A stretch of DNA of 64,000 bases, taken from the NCBI GenBank assembly GCA_947165135.1, contig CAMUZE010000001.1, forward strand, positions 1 through 64,000, written 5' to 3'. The translations under genes and the position numbers were made by a program. Below the pieces are notes generated by a model. That model did not search any database and was not told the origin of the DNA. It was given only the letters and a program-made list of their open reading frames with translations. Of this stretch, positions 1 through 10,435 are shown in pieces (position 1 is the stretch's first letter; the number at the start of each line of letters is the position of its first letter). Source of the stretch: an uncultured Clostridia bacterium. GTDB taxonomy: Bacteria > Bacillota_I > Bacilli_A > RF39 > UBA660.

Positions 1-187
1 ATCCTATAAATTCTTTCCCGTTACATTCTGGCATAGTAAAAGTACAGTCTAGTTTTTTATTAGATACATTACATTCATAATTGCTAACACCTGGGCAATT
101 ATAATTGAACGTTACTTTTGTATTTTCACATCCATATATTACTAGGCATAATACTAATAATAAAATTGTACTTAAATATTTTCTCAT
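1..187 (-). CDS. Putative lipoprotein, truncated by window edge
   Basis: Minus-strand reading MRKYLSTILLLVLCLVIYGCENTKVTFNYNCPGVSNYECNVSNKKLDCTF...; signal peptide with lipobox VIYGC; open to the window start. Confidence 0.75.
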   Translation of the reverse strand, partial: MRKYLSTILLLVLCLVIYGCENTKVTFNYNCPGVSNYECNVSNKKLDCTFTMPECNGKEFIG

Positions 188-263
188 ACTAGTACTCCCT
201 ATTATCATATTTAGTATACAAAAAATATGTTTTTCTTTCAATAAAAAAAGAATAATGATTTCA

Positions 264-1130
264 TTATTCTTTATTCATTTCATGTACTTTCTTTCTTATT
301 TCATTTAGTTTAATAGTATTAGTTTTTTCTATACCTGCATCTGCTGAATTTTTATTTAAATAAAGTCCAACAACAAATACATAAGCTAGAACATAAAACC
401 AAAGTAACAATATAACTATATTAGCTAAATTTCCATATACTAAATTGTACCTAGCTACATTGTTTATGTAATATGAATAAATATTTGTTGCTAATAACCA
501 AGTAAATGTAGTAAATAAAGCTCCTTTATTAGCATATTTACCAGGTATTTTTTGATCTGGTGAAATAATATATACTAATTTAATAAATGTAAATATGAAT
601 ATTATAGATACTGGTATTTGAAGTATAACATATAATACATTAACTGTATTTTCATATTTAACATATGAATCAAGAAATTTAGCAATCAAAGTTATTATTG
701 AACGTCCAAATAATGGAACAATCATAATAAATGCAAATAGTAATATCAATAATATTGTAAGAAAGAATGATTTTATATATCTTTTTAAAAATGAAGCATC
801 TTCAATATTAAATATAGTATTACTTGCCAAAATAATTGCATTGCATCCATTAGCAGTAACCATCAATCCAAAGACTATTGTAATTATTGAATCTAATGAT
901 ATTTGTGAAGTAAATACTGGTTGCAATAAATTAACTACCCCTTCTGGAAATGTATTATTTAAAAAGTTTTGTATTATATCCATAGGCATATTAAGGTTTG
1001 TTAATACATAAAATATCAAAGTCAATATTGGAATAATAGCTAAGAAAAATGAAAATGCTAAATTACCAGGAAGAATCCCAAGAGCTCTTCCTGAAAATAA
1101 ATCAAATACATCTTTTACCCTACTTTTCAT
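264..1130 (-). CDS. YihY/virulence factor BrkB family membrane protein
   Basis: 288 aa multi-TM protein with YihY-like layout (GRALGILPGNLAFSFFLAIIPILTLI ... LLLWFYVLAYVFVVGLYLN). Confidence 0.8.
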   Translation of the reverse strand: MKSRVKDVFDLFSGRALGILPGNLAFSFFLAIIPILTLIFYVLTNLNMPMDIIQNFLNNTFPEGVVNLLQPVFTSQISLDSIITIVFGLMVTANGCNAIILASNTIFNIEDASFLKRYIKSFFLTILLILLFAFIMIVPLFGRSIITLIAKFLDSYVKYENTVNVLYVILQIPVSIIFIFTFIKLVYIISPDQKIPGKYANKGALFTTFTWLLATNIYSYYINNVARYNLVYGNLANIVILLLWFYVLAYVFVVGLYLNKNSADAGIEKTNTIKLNEIRKKVHEMNKE

Positions 1131-3150
1131 CTATGTTTTTTCCTTTTAAATTACGTATCATTAAGAGTGAATCATTAATCGCATCATCTATTGTAGTTTG
1201 TTCGCTAGTTATCATAGAATATCCTATAGATACACCATAATCTTTATTAGGAAGTGCTGAATATAATTCACGATTTAATTTATGAATATATGTTCCAATT
1301 TTCTTTTCATCATATCCAACTAAATATATAATGAATTCATCTCCATCAGTTCTCATAATCTCGGTGTTATCTCTTTGTGTTTTAATAAGCACACTAGCTA
1401 CCGCTTTAATTTGATTATCTCCTGCTTCATGTCCATCCCTATCATTTAATGTTCTTAAATTGTTAATATCAACAACAATAATAGCTTGTGGATATACTTT
1501 AGTAGAAGACCAAAAATCAATATTGTCATTTAAATAATTTCTATTTTTCAAATTAGTCATAGCATCAAAATAATATAATCTATCTTCTTTTTTAATCTTT
1601 TTAGTATAAAGAGTTTTTTTAATAACTATATATACTAAGAATGATAATAATAATAGCGTAACAATAATATATACTAAATTATTAACAATAAAAGTAAATA
1701 AGAAATTATCTTTTATGACAGATATAGCACTTACTACACTTTCATTTTTAATTTCATTAGGACTTAATGTACTAAGATAAAAATCAAATAATTTATTGAA
1801 TGGTTCATTCTCTTTACTTAATAAGAATGAATTATTTAATCTTACTGTATCTATATATCTGATACTATAATCTTTTAAAGAACTATCTTTATAATAATCG
1901 TATACTTCTTTTTCAATTATTATGATTGAATCTTCATCAATGTTTTTAAGAAGTGTTTTTATATTATCATAATCTTTTATTTCAAAAAGATTCTTACTAG
2001 CCATATTATATTTTAAATTCATATTCTTTAGCATAGTAACATTAACATTAGAAAGTGCATATAAAGAGTTAATAACAATATTATTATCAACATGTGCAAG
2101 AATTACATAATCAGTATTTCCAAGTACCCTAGTACTTTCAAAACTATTATCGCTTAATGAATAATAATTTAACATAATGTCAATTTTATTATCTTGTAAT
2201 GCATTCTTAAGGCCAGTTACACTTTCAAAATCAACATATTTATATGTCGCTCCAGTCATATTAGCAAATTTAGATAAATATGTATCAGTAAGTCCAGTAA
2301 AACTTTTTCTAATCATACCTTCAAATGGTAAATTATTTATATATCCAACAATAAAATCTTCATTTGTTATAGATTCTTTTTCAAGTTCAGTATATCCTTT
2401 AGTATCATAATACATCTCTAAAAAATAATTACTTATTTTTGTGTTAGAAGTTTCTTGCCATCTATTATAGAATTTCTTCATAATACTAATTAAAAATTCC
2501 TTATTTCCACTTGTTTCTAAACAATAATAAGATGAAAGTCCTTCCAAATGATAAACAATTTCATAATCAGAAGTAATTATATCAGATAAGTACTTATACA
2601 TCGGGATTATCATATAACCAATTATTTTAGAATTATAATCATTCTTTAATAATTCATAACTTGTATACGTCTTAAAACCAATGTTTTGATTTTCAGTAAA
2701 ATAATATGAAATAACATCTTTATCAGAAGCAATAATTCCTATATTTTTACCTGCCAAATCATCAATATTATTAATATTATGTGTGTTTCCAATAACAACA
2801 TAATGATCTTTATAAAATACAGTGTCATTTCCTGTTACAGTATTTTTATTTATTAATTTAATACCAGTTGTATCAGTAGTAACTATATTAAAATTTAGTC
2901 CTGTATTCTCTTTTAATGCTTTAATGTAATCATAGAATACTCCTCTTCCTTCGGATGAAAAAACAGGAAGAGATTGTTCTACATATATATCAATAGCTGT
3001 AGAAGAATTGCTATTTATCCATTTCTTTTCAGCATAAGAATAATTATTAACTGTACTAGTTAAATAATATAATGTTCCAAAAAAACCAATTATAAATAAT
3101 AATATTAAAGAAAAAACTATTATTATTGTTTTTTTATTTCTATTTTTCAT
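1120..3150 (-). CDS. Membrane sensor: extracytoplasmic solute-binding-like domains plus GGDEF-type domain (variant DGDEF)
   Basis: N-terminal TM, two SBP_bac_3-like segments, TM near residue 490, then DAMTNLKNRNYLNDNI...EIMRTDGDEFIIYLVGYD. Confidence 0.8.
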   Translation of the reverse strand: MKNRNKKTIIIVFSLILLFIIGFFGTLYYLTSTVNNYSYAEKKWINSNSSTAIDIYVEQSLPVFSSEGRGVFYDYIKALKENTGLNFNIVTTDTTGIKLINKNTVTGNDTVFYKDHYVVIGNTHNINNIDDLAGKNIGIIASDKDVISYYFTENQNIGFKTYTSYELLKNDYNSKIIGYMIIPMYKYLSDIITSDYEIVYHLEGLSSYYCLETSGNKEFLISIMKKFYNRWQETSNTKISNYFLEMYYDTKGYTELEKESITNEDFIVGYINNLPFEGMIRKSFTGLTDTYLSKFANMTGATYKYVDFESVTGLKNALQDNKIDIMLNYYSLSDNSFESTRVLGNTDYVILAHVDNNIVINSLYALSNVNVTMLKNMNLKYNMASKNLFEIKDYDNIKTLLKNIDEDSIIIIEKEVYDYYKDSSLKDYSIRYIDTVRLNNSFLLSKENEPFNKLFDFYLSTLSPNEIKNESVVSAISVIKDNFLFTFIVNNLVYIIVTLLLLSFLVYIVIKKTLYTKKIKKEDRLYYFDAMTNLKNRNYLNDNIDFWSSTKVYPQAIIVVDINNLRTLNDRDGHEAGDNQIKAVASVLIKTQRDNTEIMRTDGDEFIIYLVGYDEKKIGTYIHKLNRELYSALPNKDYGVSIGYSMITSEQTTIDDAINDSLLMIRNLKGKNIDEK

Positions 3151-3154
3151 ATTT

Positions 3155-3622
3155 TCACCAAACTACCTTTAAACTGCTAGAGCTTTTAGCGCCAAAAACA
3201 GGAAAATTTTCATTTTCTCCTTCTCCAGAATAAGTTAAAATAAACTGAACATCATAGAATGTTAAATTATTTTCACCTATTTTATCTAATGCTTTAATAG
3301 CTTCTGTTTGAGCTGTTTCAACCTTAATTGATTCTTTGAACGCAATATTAATGTATATTATTTTTCCTTCAACAGTAACTTTTACATTACCCACAGATTT
3401 ACTATCTTTGTATATACTTTGAATATCTTCTTCTAATGAATCACTTAACTTATAATTTTCTATTCCTTCTAATCTATCACCATATTTACTAGAACTAGTT
3501 CCAGAATAGAAATATTTATAGAATAGAAATCCAATTACAGCAAAACATACTATTAATATAAGTAATAACACAACTATAATTTTAGTATCTCCACTTTTAT
3601 TTTTCTTCATATTATTAAACAC
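3155..3622 (-). CDS. Hypothetical membrane-anchored protein
   Basis: 155 aa ORF, single N-terminal TM, adjacent to the GGDEF gene on the same strand. Confidence 0.6.
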   Translation of the reverse strand: MFNNMKKNKSGDTKIIVVLLLILIVCFAVIGFLFYKYFYSGTSSSKYGDRLEGIENYKLSDSLEEDIQSIYKDSKSVGNVKVTVEGKIIYINIAFKESIKVETAQTEAIKALDKIGENNLTFYDVQFILTYSGEGENENFPVFGAKSSSSLKVVW

Positions 3623-3657
3623 CTTCCTTGGCTTTAAATATTATACTATATTTTATT

Positions 3658-5646
<1,989 letters not shown>

Positions 5647-5782
5647 CTATAATTATTATATAACAAATGGTGATTATTATAAAGAAAAATTGCTGTTAAA
5701 ATTGCCAATCTAAAAGAAAAAATAATGAAAAAGGTTGACAAAATAATAATTATCAAGTAGAATTAATTATGCATTAACAAAT

Positions 5783-5856
5783 GCAGGTGTAGTTTAATGG
5801 TAGAACTTCAGCCTTCCAAGCTGCTAACGTGGGTCCGATTCCCATCACCTGCTCCA
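5783..5856 (+). tRNA. tRNA-Gly(TCC)
   Basis: GCAGGTG acceptor pairs with CACCTGC, anticodon loop CTTCCAA, GGGTCCGATTCCC T arm, encoded CCA. Confidence 0.95.
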
Positions 5857-5867
5857 AAAGCAAAAAT

Positions 5868-5890
5868 CGTCGAAATTCGACGTTTTTTTA
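5868..5890 (+). terminator. Rho-independent terminator after tRNA-Gly
   Basis: CGTCGAA A TTCGACG hairpin followed by T7. Confidence 0.85.
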
Positions 5891-5977
5891 TAAAAATTCG
5901 ATTGAAATAGATCGAATTTTTTTGTTATCCTTTTCCCCCAAAAATAGCACTTCAGAATATGTATACTTATCTTTCAT
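5888..5977 (-). CDS. Possible 29-aa small ORF (MKDKYTYSEVLFLGEKDNKKIRSISIEFL)
   Basis: Minus-strand ATG with upstream GAGG and an apparent promoter TTGAAA-N16-TATAAT (about 6003-6030). The 3' part overlaps a hairpin. Confidence 0.35.
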   Translation of the reverse strand: MKDKYTYSEVLFLGEKDNKKIRSISIEFL

Positions 5978-6082
5978 AAGTAACCTCACTTGTAATAATC
6001 ATTATAATAAATTGTTATTTTATTTCAAGTTATATTTCAAAAAAAGCATAGGTTACTCTATGCTAAGAAAATATGTATTCTA

Positions 6083-6214
6083 GGAAGCATTTTGCAAGTG
6101 CAAAATAAGTTTGGTGTCACACAAATACTAGGATTTATCTATAAATCTGAGTGTTGTGATACCATCATCTTATCCTGATAAAAATAGAATAAAAAAAGTG
6201 GCTTCTGAGGGAGC
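6083..6214 (+). ncRNA. Structured repeat element, copy 1 (strand of transcription uncertain)
   Basis: Same order and length as 14616-14747: ATTTTGC-AAGT-GCAAAAT hairpin, GGTGTCACA...TGTGATACC stem enclosing ACTAGGATTTAT-CT-ATAAATCTGAGT, conserved CTTATCCTGATA and CTTCTGAGGGAGC. Confidence 0.5.
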
Positions 6215-6238
6215 AAAAGTTGAACAAAAAAAGAATTA

Positions 6239-6463
6239 TTACTCAAATAATTCTTTTGTAATCTTTAATGAAAGTATCTGTATTAAATTATTATCTTCTA
6301 CTTTCACAAGTTTATTATTCTCCATATAACAAAACATGTATTGTTTAGGATTGTTCTCATTACATAACAAGTAATAGTCAACATCATTGTGTTTAATAAT
6401 AGAACCAATTACATATTTGTTATCATCACTTAATATAACTACATCAAATCTATCTAGTTTCAT
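6239..6463 (-). CDS. Hypothetical protein, 74 aa
   Basis: ORF in accessory array. N-terminus DVVILSDDNKYVIGSIIKHNDVDYYL is loosely reminiscent of the KVVV/KVVI proteins at 8238 and 19566. Confidence 0.55.
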   Translation of the reverse strand: MKLDRFDVVILSDDNKYVIGSIIKHNDVDYYLLCNENNPKQYMFCYMENNKLVKVEDNNLIQILSLKITKELFE

Positions 6464-6752
6464 TAAAACGTGCTTGTTGCTTTAATGTTTTAATTTGTTC
6501 TTTCTGATTGTTGACTTTGATTTTTGCTTCAATTCCATGACCCACAACCAATCCTGCCCATATAGCAGTGAATATTGAATTAATAATTGCATCTCTAGCA
6601 TTATTGTTCATGGCATGGCAAAATGCACTAAATAGAAATCCTGTTGAGCAAATGCTAGCCAAAGCAGTGTGAATTATTCCAAATGTTTTTGTAGTTCTAG
6701 CTCTTCTTTCTAAATTTATGATTTCGTAAACTTTTTGTTCTTTGTTTTCCAT
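6450..6752 (-). CDS. Hypothetical small membrane protein, 100 aa
   Basis: ORF with RBS-like GGGGGAGG upstream and two hydrophobic segments; overlaps the 6239-6463 ORF. Confidence 0.6.
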   Translation of the reverse strand: MENKEQKVYEIINLERRARTTKTFGIIHTALASICSTGFLFSAFCHAMNNNARDAIINSIFTAIWAGLVVGHGIEAKIKVNNQKEQIKTLKQQARFNETR

Positions 6753-6852
6753 TTTAAATATTCCTCCCCCTTTTTAAAAAGTGCTTATGCTATACCAAAA
6801 AACGTGTTAAAAGTCAAGTTTACCCAATTACTCTTTACTCTAACAAATGATT

Positions 6853-6880
6853 TTGACAAACAAAAATAATGTGTTATAAT
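6853..6880 (+). promoter_or_regulatory. Consensus sigmaA-type promoter with no obvious downstream ORF
   Basis: TTGACA-N16-TATAAT. Shares the 16-mer ACAAATGATTTTGACA (6843-6858) with the promoter at 12225. Confidence 0.6.
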
Positions 6881-6998
6881 GCTGTTATCAATCGAAGATT
6901 AACCTTTTGAAAGTGGTGTCATTTTTTCTAAAATTAGAAATGTTGCTGCTCCTTAGTCCGATATTATACATTAATTTTAAATATTTTCAACTAAAACT

Positions 6999-7478
6999 TT
7001 ACTTTTTATTATTTCTTTCTAGTACTTTATTTTTTTCTCTTGAAGCAGTTAATACCATTTTATCTTTGTGATGATTTGAATCACCATATAGTTCAGTTTC
7101 CCAATGATTACTTTCCCTACCTACACTTATACCTAATTGCTCTAATGTGTTTGCTAAAGTACGATAATCAAATCCCAGTTCATCTAATGACTTTTCTTGT
7201 CCAAATAAAGCAACGTCATAAGAATAATCCAATGTTAATGATACTTGTTCATCATCAACTTTATAACTACATAAAATTTTCCTTCTTCCTAACTCAGGAA
7301 ATTCATCTTCATTAAGTATAAATTGTCCTTCTCCATGTAAAGAATTAGATACATTATCTAATAATTGACATATATTGCGTACATATATTTCCAAACTTAA
7401 CCTTTCTTCTCTAATACTTTCTTCGGCCTCGTCAAAATACATATTAAACCCTCCCTTATGTCTTAATATTTTATACAA
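6999..7478 (-). CDS. Hypothetical protein, family A member 1 (paralogue of 21866-22330)
   Basis: ILNEDEFPELGRRKILCSYKVDDEQVSLTLDYSYD...LANTLEQLGISVGR aligns by eye with VLNPSNFASLGKKEVPCYYFKEDGNIRLILDYSFN...LRNLLAEQGIDISR. Confidence 0.7.
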   Translation of the reverse strand: MYKILRHKGGFNMYFDEAEESIREERLSLEIYVRNICQLLDNVSNSLHGEGQFILNEDEFPELGRRKILCSYKVDDEQVSLTLDYSYDVALFGQEKSLDELGFDYRTLANTLEQLGISVGRESNHWETELYGDSNHHKDKMVLTASREKNKVLERNNKK

Positions 7479-7500
7479 AAAGTTTATTTATTTCAATGAA
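7451..7500 (-). promoter_or_regulatory. Conserved cassette leader (promoter + RBS)
   Basis: Minus strand TTGAAA-N17-TAAAAT-ATTAAGACATAAGGGAGGG; near-copies at 8653-8700 and 9221-9272. Confidence 0.7.
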
Positions 7501-7508
7501 AATCATTT

Positions 7509-7542
7509 AAAAAGCCATAGTTTTTTATTTTAAACTATGACT
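7509..7542 (-). terminator. Terminator of the 7550-8113 gene (repeat copy 1)
   Basis: Minus strand GTCATAGTTT...AAACTATGGC-TTTTT; near-identical copy at 8191-8230. Confidence 0.75.
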
Positions 7543-7549
7543 CTAATAT

Positions 7550-8113
7550 TTATTTTGTAAATTTAGTATCATTTAATTGTTTTAATCTTCTTGCAAATCC
7601 ACGTTCTTCAAATTCTTTTGCATACTCTTGAGCAGTAGAAATCCATGCTTTGGACCCAAAATGACTTCCATCTGTAACATCCATTACTTGTGTATTAATA
7701 TTTTCCAAATTATCATCAAAAAGTTCCATAAGTTTTTCTTTTGTAATATGTTTTTTAATATATTTAAGTCCATATCTATAATATCCACCACGTTCATCAA
7801 CAAATTGGAATTCATCATAAAAAGGTCCAAAACCATCTATTTTTATTTCTTCAGTCGGAATAGTTCTTAACGCTTTCCTACTATCATCTAAAGACCAAGT
7901 TATATATGCAAATTCTTTTAACATATCATAAAAAGCTTTATCTCCGATTTTTCTTTTATTAACAATCATTTCCTTACAAGATTCTGCACCATGTATCAAA
8001 TGTTCCATGACTTTATTAACTTCAGAAAAGTCAAGTTTTTCTCCCTTTTTATATTTTTCTACGACATCTTTCATTTCCCAAAATATTTGTTGCCATGTAA
8101 GATATATATCCAT
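7550..8113 (-). CDS. Hypothetical protein, family B member 1 (paralogue of 18701-19525)
   Basis: C-terminus YGLKYIKKHITKEKLMELFDDNLENINTQVMDVTD...FEERGFARRLKQLND vs STLKYIRERLTTEKLKQLLDRNIQHINSEISQIID...FEAREYTRRLKKLNE. Confidence 0.75.
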   Translation of the reverse strand: MDIYLTWQQIFWEMKDVVEKYKKGEKLDFSEVNKVMEHLIHGAESCKEMIVNKRKIGDKAFYDMLKEFAYITWSLDDSRKALRTIPTEEIKIDGFGPFYDEFQFVDERGGYYRYGLKYIKKHITKEKLMELFDDNLENINTQVMDVTDGSHFGSKAWISTAQEYAKEFEERGFARRLKQLNDTKFTK

Positions 8114-8190
8114 ATAATCTTCCTCCTTTATGGCTGTATATTATACAAAAAAAGGTCTTAAAAGTCAATTTTAACCTATTTAACCCATTT

Positions 8191-8230
8191 AAAAAGCCAT
8201 AGTTTTTTTATTTTATTTTAAACTATGACT
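8191..8230 (-). terminator. Terminator of the 8238-8648 gene (repeat copy 2)
   Basis: AAAAAGCCATAGTTT...AAACTATGACTCTAATATTTATTTTGT, repeated from 7509-7558. Confidence 0.75.
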
Positions 8231-8237
8231 CTAATAT

Positions 8238-8648
8238 TTATTTTGTTAGTTCTCTTTTAGGGCCATCTGATTTTTCTTGATATGCCAAATTTGCTTCTAA
8301 CGTTTTTGAATCTAATTCGACTATCTTCTTTAACATTTTGTCGCAATTATTAAGATGATTTTTAATCCAATAATTTTCACGCATTATTTCTTTTGATAAG
8401 TATTCTCTATAATCTTCTATCGTCATAAAATCTTCAAAATAATGAAAATCATTATATATGTGTTCTTCTTGATTTTCAATGTATTTAACACTATATCTTA
8501 AACCTTTACTACAGCCTGTAAAATAATCCTTTCCTTCATAACTTTCTATTACTGTTCCAATTACAAATTCGATATTAACTTTATCTTCTTTACCCATAGG
8601 AAAACGAGTAAACACCACAACCTTTGTTCCATTTTCTAATACTTCCAT
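8238..8648 (-). CDS. Hypothetical protein, family C member 1 (possible paralogue of 19566-19883)
   Basis: KVVVFTRF...NIEFVIGTVIESYEG...MTIEDYREYLSKEI vs KVVILNKS...DYKIGIVVDSCQEG...VSLEYYKYLLKKEI. Confidence 0.7.
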   Translation of the reverse strand: MEVLENGTKVVVFTRFPMGKEDKVNIEFVIGTVIESYEGKDYFTGCSKGLRYSVKYIENQEEHIYNDFHYFEDFMTIEDYREYLSKEIMRENYWIKNHLNNCDKMLKKIVELDSKTLEANLAYQEKSDGPKRELTK

Positions 8649-8737
8649 AATAACCTCCCTTATGTCTTAATATTATATACAAGTTTTTATTTGTTTGAAT
8701 AACAATCATTTAAAAAGTTTATACACAATAAAAACTA

Positions 8738-9214
8738 CTAGTTATTTTTATTATTTAGTTTTTCTCTTACTAGACTTTTTACTTTTGCTCTTTTATTTTC
8801 TAAATCTTCCTTTTTAGCTTTTTCATCTAGTCTATTTTTCTTTAATTTTTCTTTATGGTCTATAATTGCTTGCATATGCCTAATTTTCATTTCTTCTATG
8901 TGATATAAATATTCTGCTAATTGTTCATCTGTCATACTTTCCAAAAATTCTAGCATTCCATCTATAGACATCTCTCTATAATCTTGAATTAATAAACTTC
9001 CTCTTTTAATGATGCCCTCTGGTGCGGCACTACTTAAATTGCAAATATAAGAAGGTGATACTATTGAATATAATGGTGTTTTAGTAATGATATCTCTTCC
9101 AACTATCATACTGTGAACTCCAAAGCCATCTTTTTTACATGTGCGCTTATATTCAAAATAACATTTAAAACCATTATCTCCTAATATTTTACATACTCCA
9201 TATTTTTTTTGCAT
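8738..9214 (-). CDS. Hypothetical protein, 158 aa, charged C-terminal helix
   Basis: ORF with the conserved leader (AAGACATAAAGGAGG) immediately upstream. Confidence 0.65.
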   Translation of the reverse strand: MQKKYGVCKILGDNGFKCYFEYKRTCKKDGFGVHSMIVGRDIITKTPLYSIVSPSYICNLSSAAPEGIIKRGSLLIQDYREMSIDGMLEFLESMTDEQLAEYLYHIEEMKIRHMQAIIDHKEKLKKNRLDEKAKKEDLENKRAKVKSLVREKLNNKNN

Positions 9215-9270
9215 AAATAACCTCCTTTATGTCTTAATATTATATACAATACTTTTATTTATTTCAATAA

Positions 9271-9681
9271 CTATCTTTTTAACTCTCTTACTTTAATCTT
9301 ATCTTTCACTCTATTAGCAAGATAAATTCTTGATGTTGTTTCAATATCGCGCTGAAATGAATTATTTAATGATTTTGATTTTTCAAACAGTCCTTTTATA
9401 GTTTCAGTACTAATATGGTTATCTATAAAATCAATTTTACTATTTTTTAATAATTTTATTAATTCATCATATACAAAATATCTATTATCATGATGATATT
9501 TACTATTTTGATTTCCATAATCAATATACCATCCGGACAAATGATATAGTTTAAAATCGCGTACGAAATCTGTATATTCTATAACAAGTATTCCTTCTTG
9601 ATCTAATTTTTCATACTCTTCTAAAATCATACTATATATTTCTTTTGTTTTATTTAAATATGAATAATCCATAATAATCAT
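9271..9681 (-). CDS. Hypothetical protein, 136 aa
   Basis: ORF in accessory array, same orientation as its neighbours. Confidence 0.6.
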   Translation of the reverse strand: MIIMDYSYLNKTKEIYSMILEEYEKLDQEGILVIEYTDFVRDFKLYHLSGWYIDYGNQNSKYHHDNRYFVYDELIKLLKNSKIDFIDNHISTETIKGLFEKSKSLNNSFQRDIETTSRIYLANRVKDKIKVRELKR

Positions 9682-9781
9682 AGCATTTCAGTGATATTAT
9701 AATATCATAAATAATTAAATATATAAAATATTATATAAACAATGAGAAAAGTAGTATAATTTAATTATAGGAGGATGAAAA

Positions 9782-10159
9782 ATGACTGAAAATAGTAATA
9801 AAACTTTAGGAGATTTTATCAATTTTATTGATTATTTAAATTCTTTAAATGATTTTAGTGTAGTAGTTATTAAAAAAAATCATGACAAAGTAATATGTGG
9901 GATAGTTAAAGAGGGCTGGATGGATAATCCTTCTGAATTAAATATAAGTAAAGATAGTTTATGTAAAGATTTAAGAGATGCTTTAATAGATAAATTTGGT
10001 GAAGAAATATCACCTGCATATACCCACAGTTTTGCTGGAAATTATGAATATTTAATGAAATTAAAAAATGTTATAATAAAATTTCCTAACAATCCTGAAT
10101 ATCAAAAATGGATATATAATCAGGTAAATGAAGAACATCAAACTAATCATAAAAGATAA
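9782..10159 (+). CDS. Hypothetical protein, 125 aa
   Basis: ORF preceded by TATAAT-like box and AGGAGG RBS; opposite orientation to the array. Confidence 0.65.
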   Translation: MTENSNKTLGDFINFIDYLNSLNDFSVVVIKKNHDKVICGIVKEGWMDNPSELNISKDSLCKDLRDALIDKFGEEISPAYTHSFAGNYEYLMKLKNVIIKFPNNPEYQKWIYNQVNEEHQTNHKR

Positions 10160-10162
10160 AAA

Positions 10163-10417
10163 TTTTGTTTTTTAAATGCTATTATTCTCTATAATGATAT
10201 TAAAAAATCAAAAGCATTCACAAGAATAACTAATGACTTAAAAGATAGAAAAGTTATTACAAATAATGAACACAGACTCATATTCAAACCACCAAAACTA
10301 ATTAGTGAGGGTGCTTTTGAACAAGCACTAAGACATATTAATCAAGAAAATGAACAAGCAGCAGCAGAATTTTATAAGATGAATAGTAACTCAAAAGAAA
10401 AAGATATTGTTTTGTGA
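10163..10417 (+). pseudogene. Probable 5'-truncated gene remnant
   Basis: Open frame without upstream start: ...LNAIILYNDIKKSKAFTRITNDLKDRKVITNNEHRLIFKPPKLISEGAFEQALRHINQENEQAAAEFYKMNSNSKEKDIVL*; protein-like composition, absent from the ORF track. Confidence 0.6.
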
Positions 10418-10435
10418 ATCAATATCTTTTAATAA

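Noticed and set aside
6083-6214. T-box riboswitch on the minus strand
   Set aside because: Only a partial TGGTATC antiterminator-like motif; no stem I or specifier region and no suitable downstream gene.
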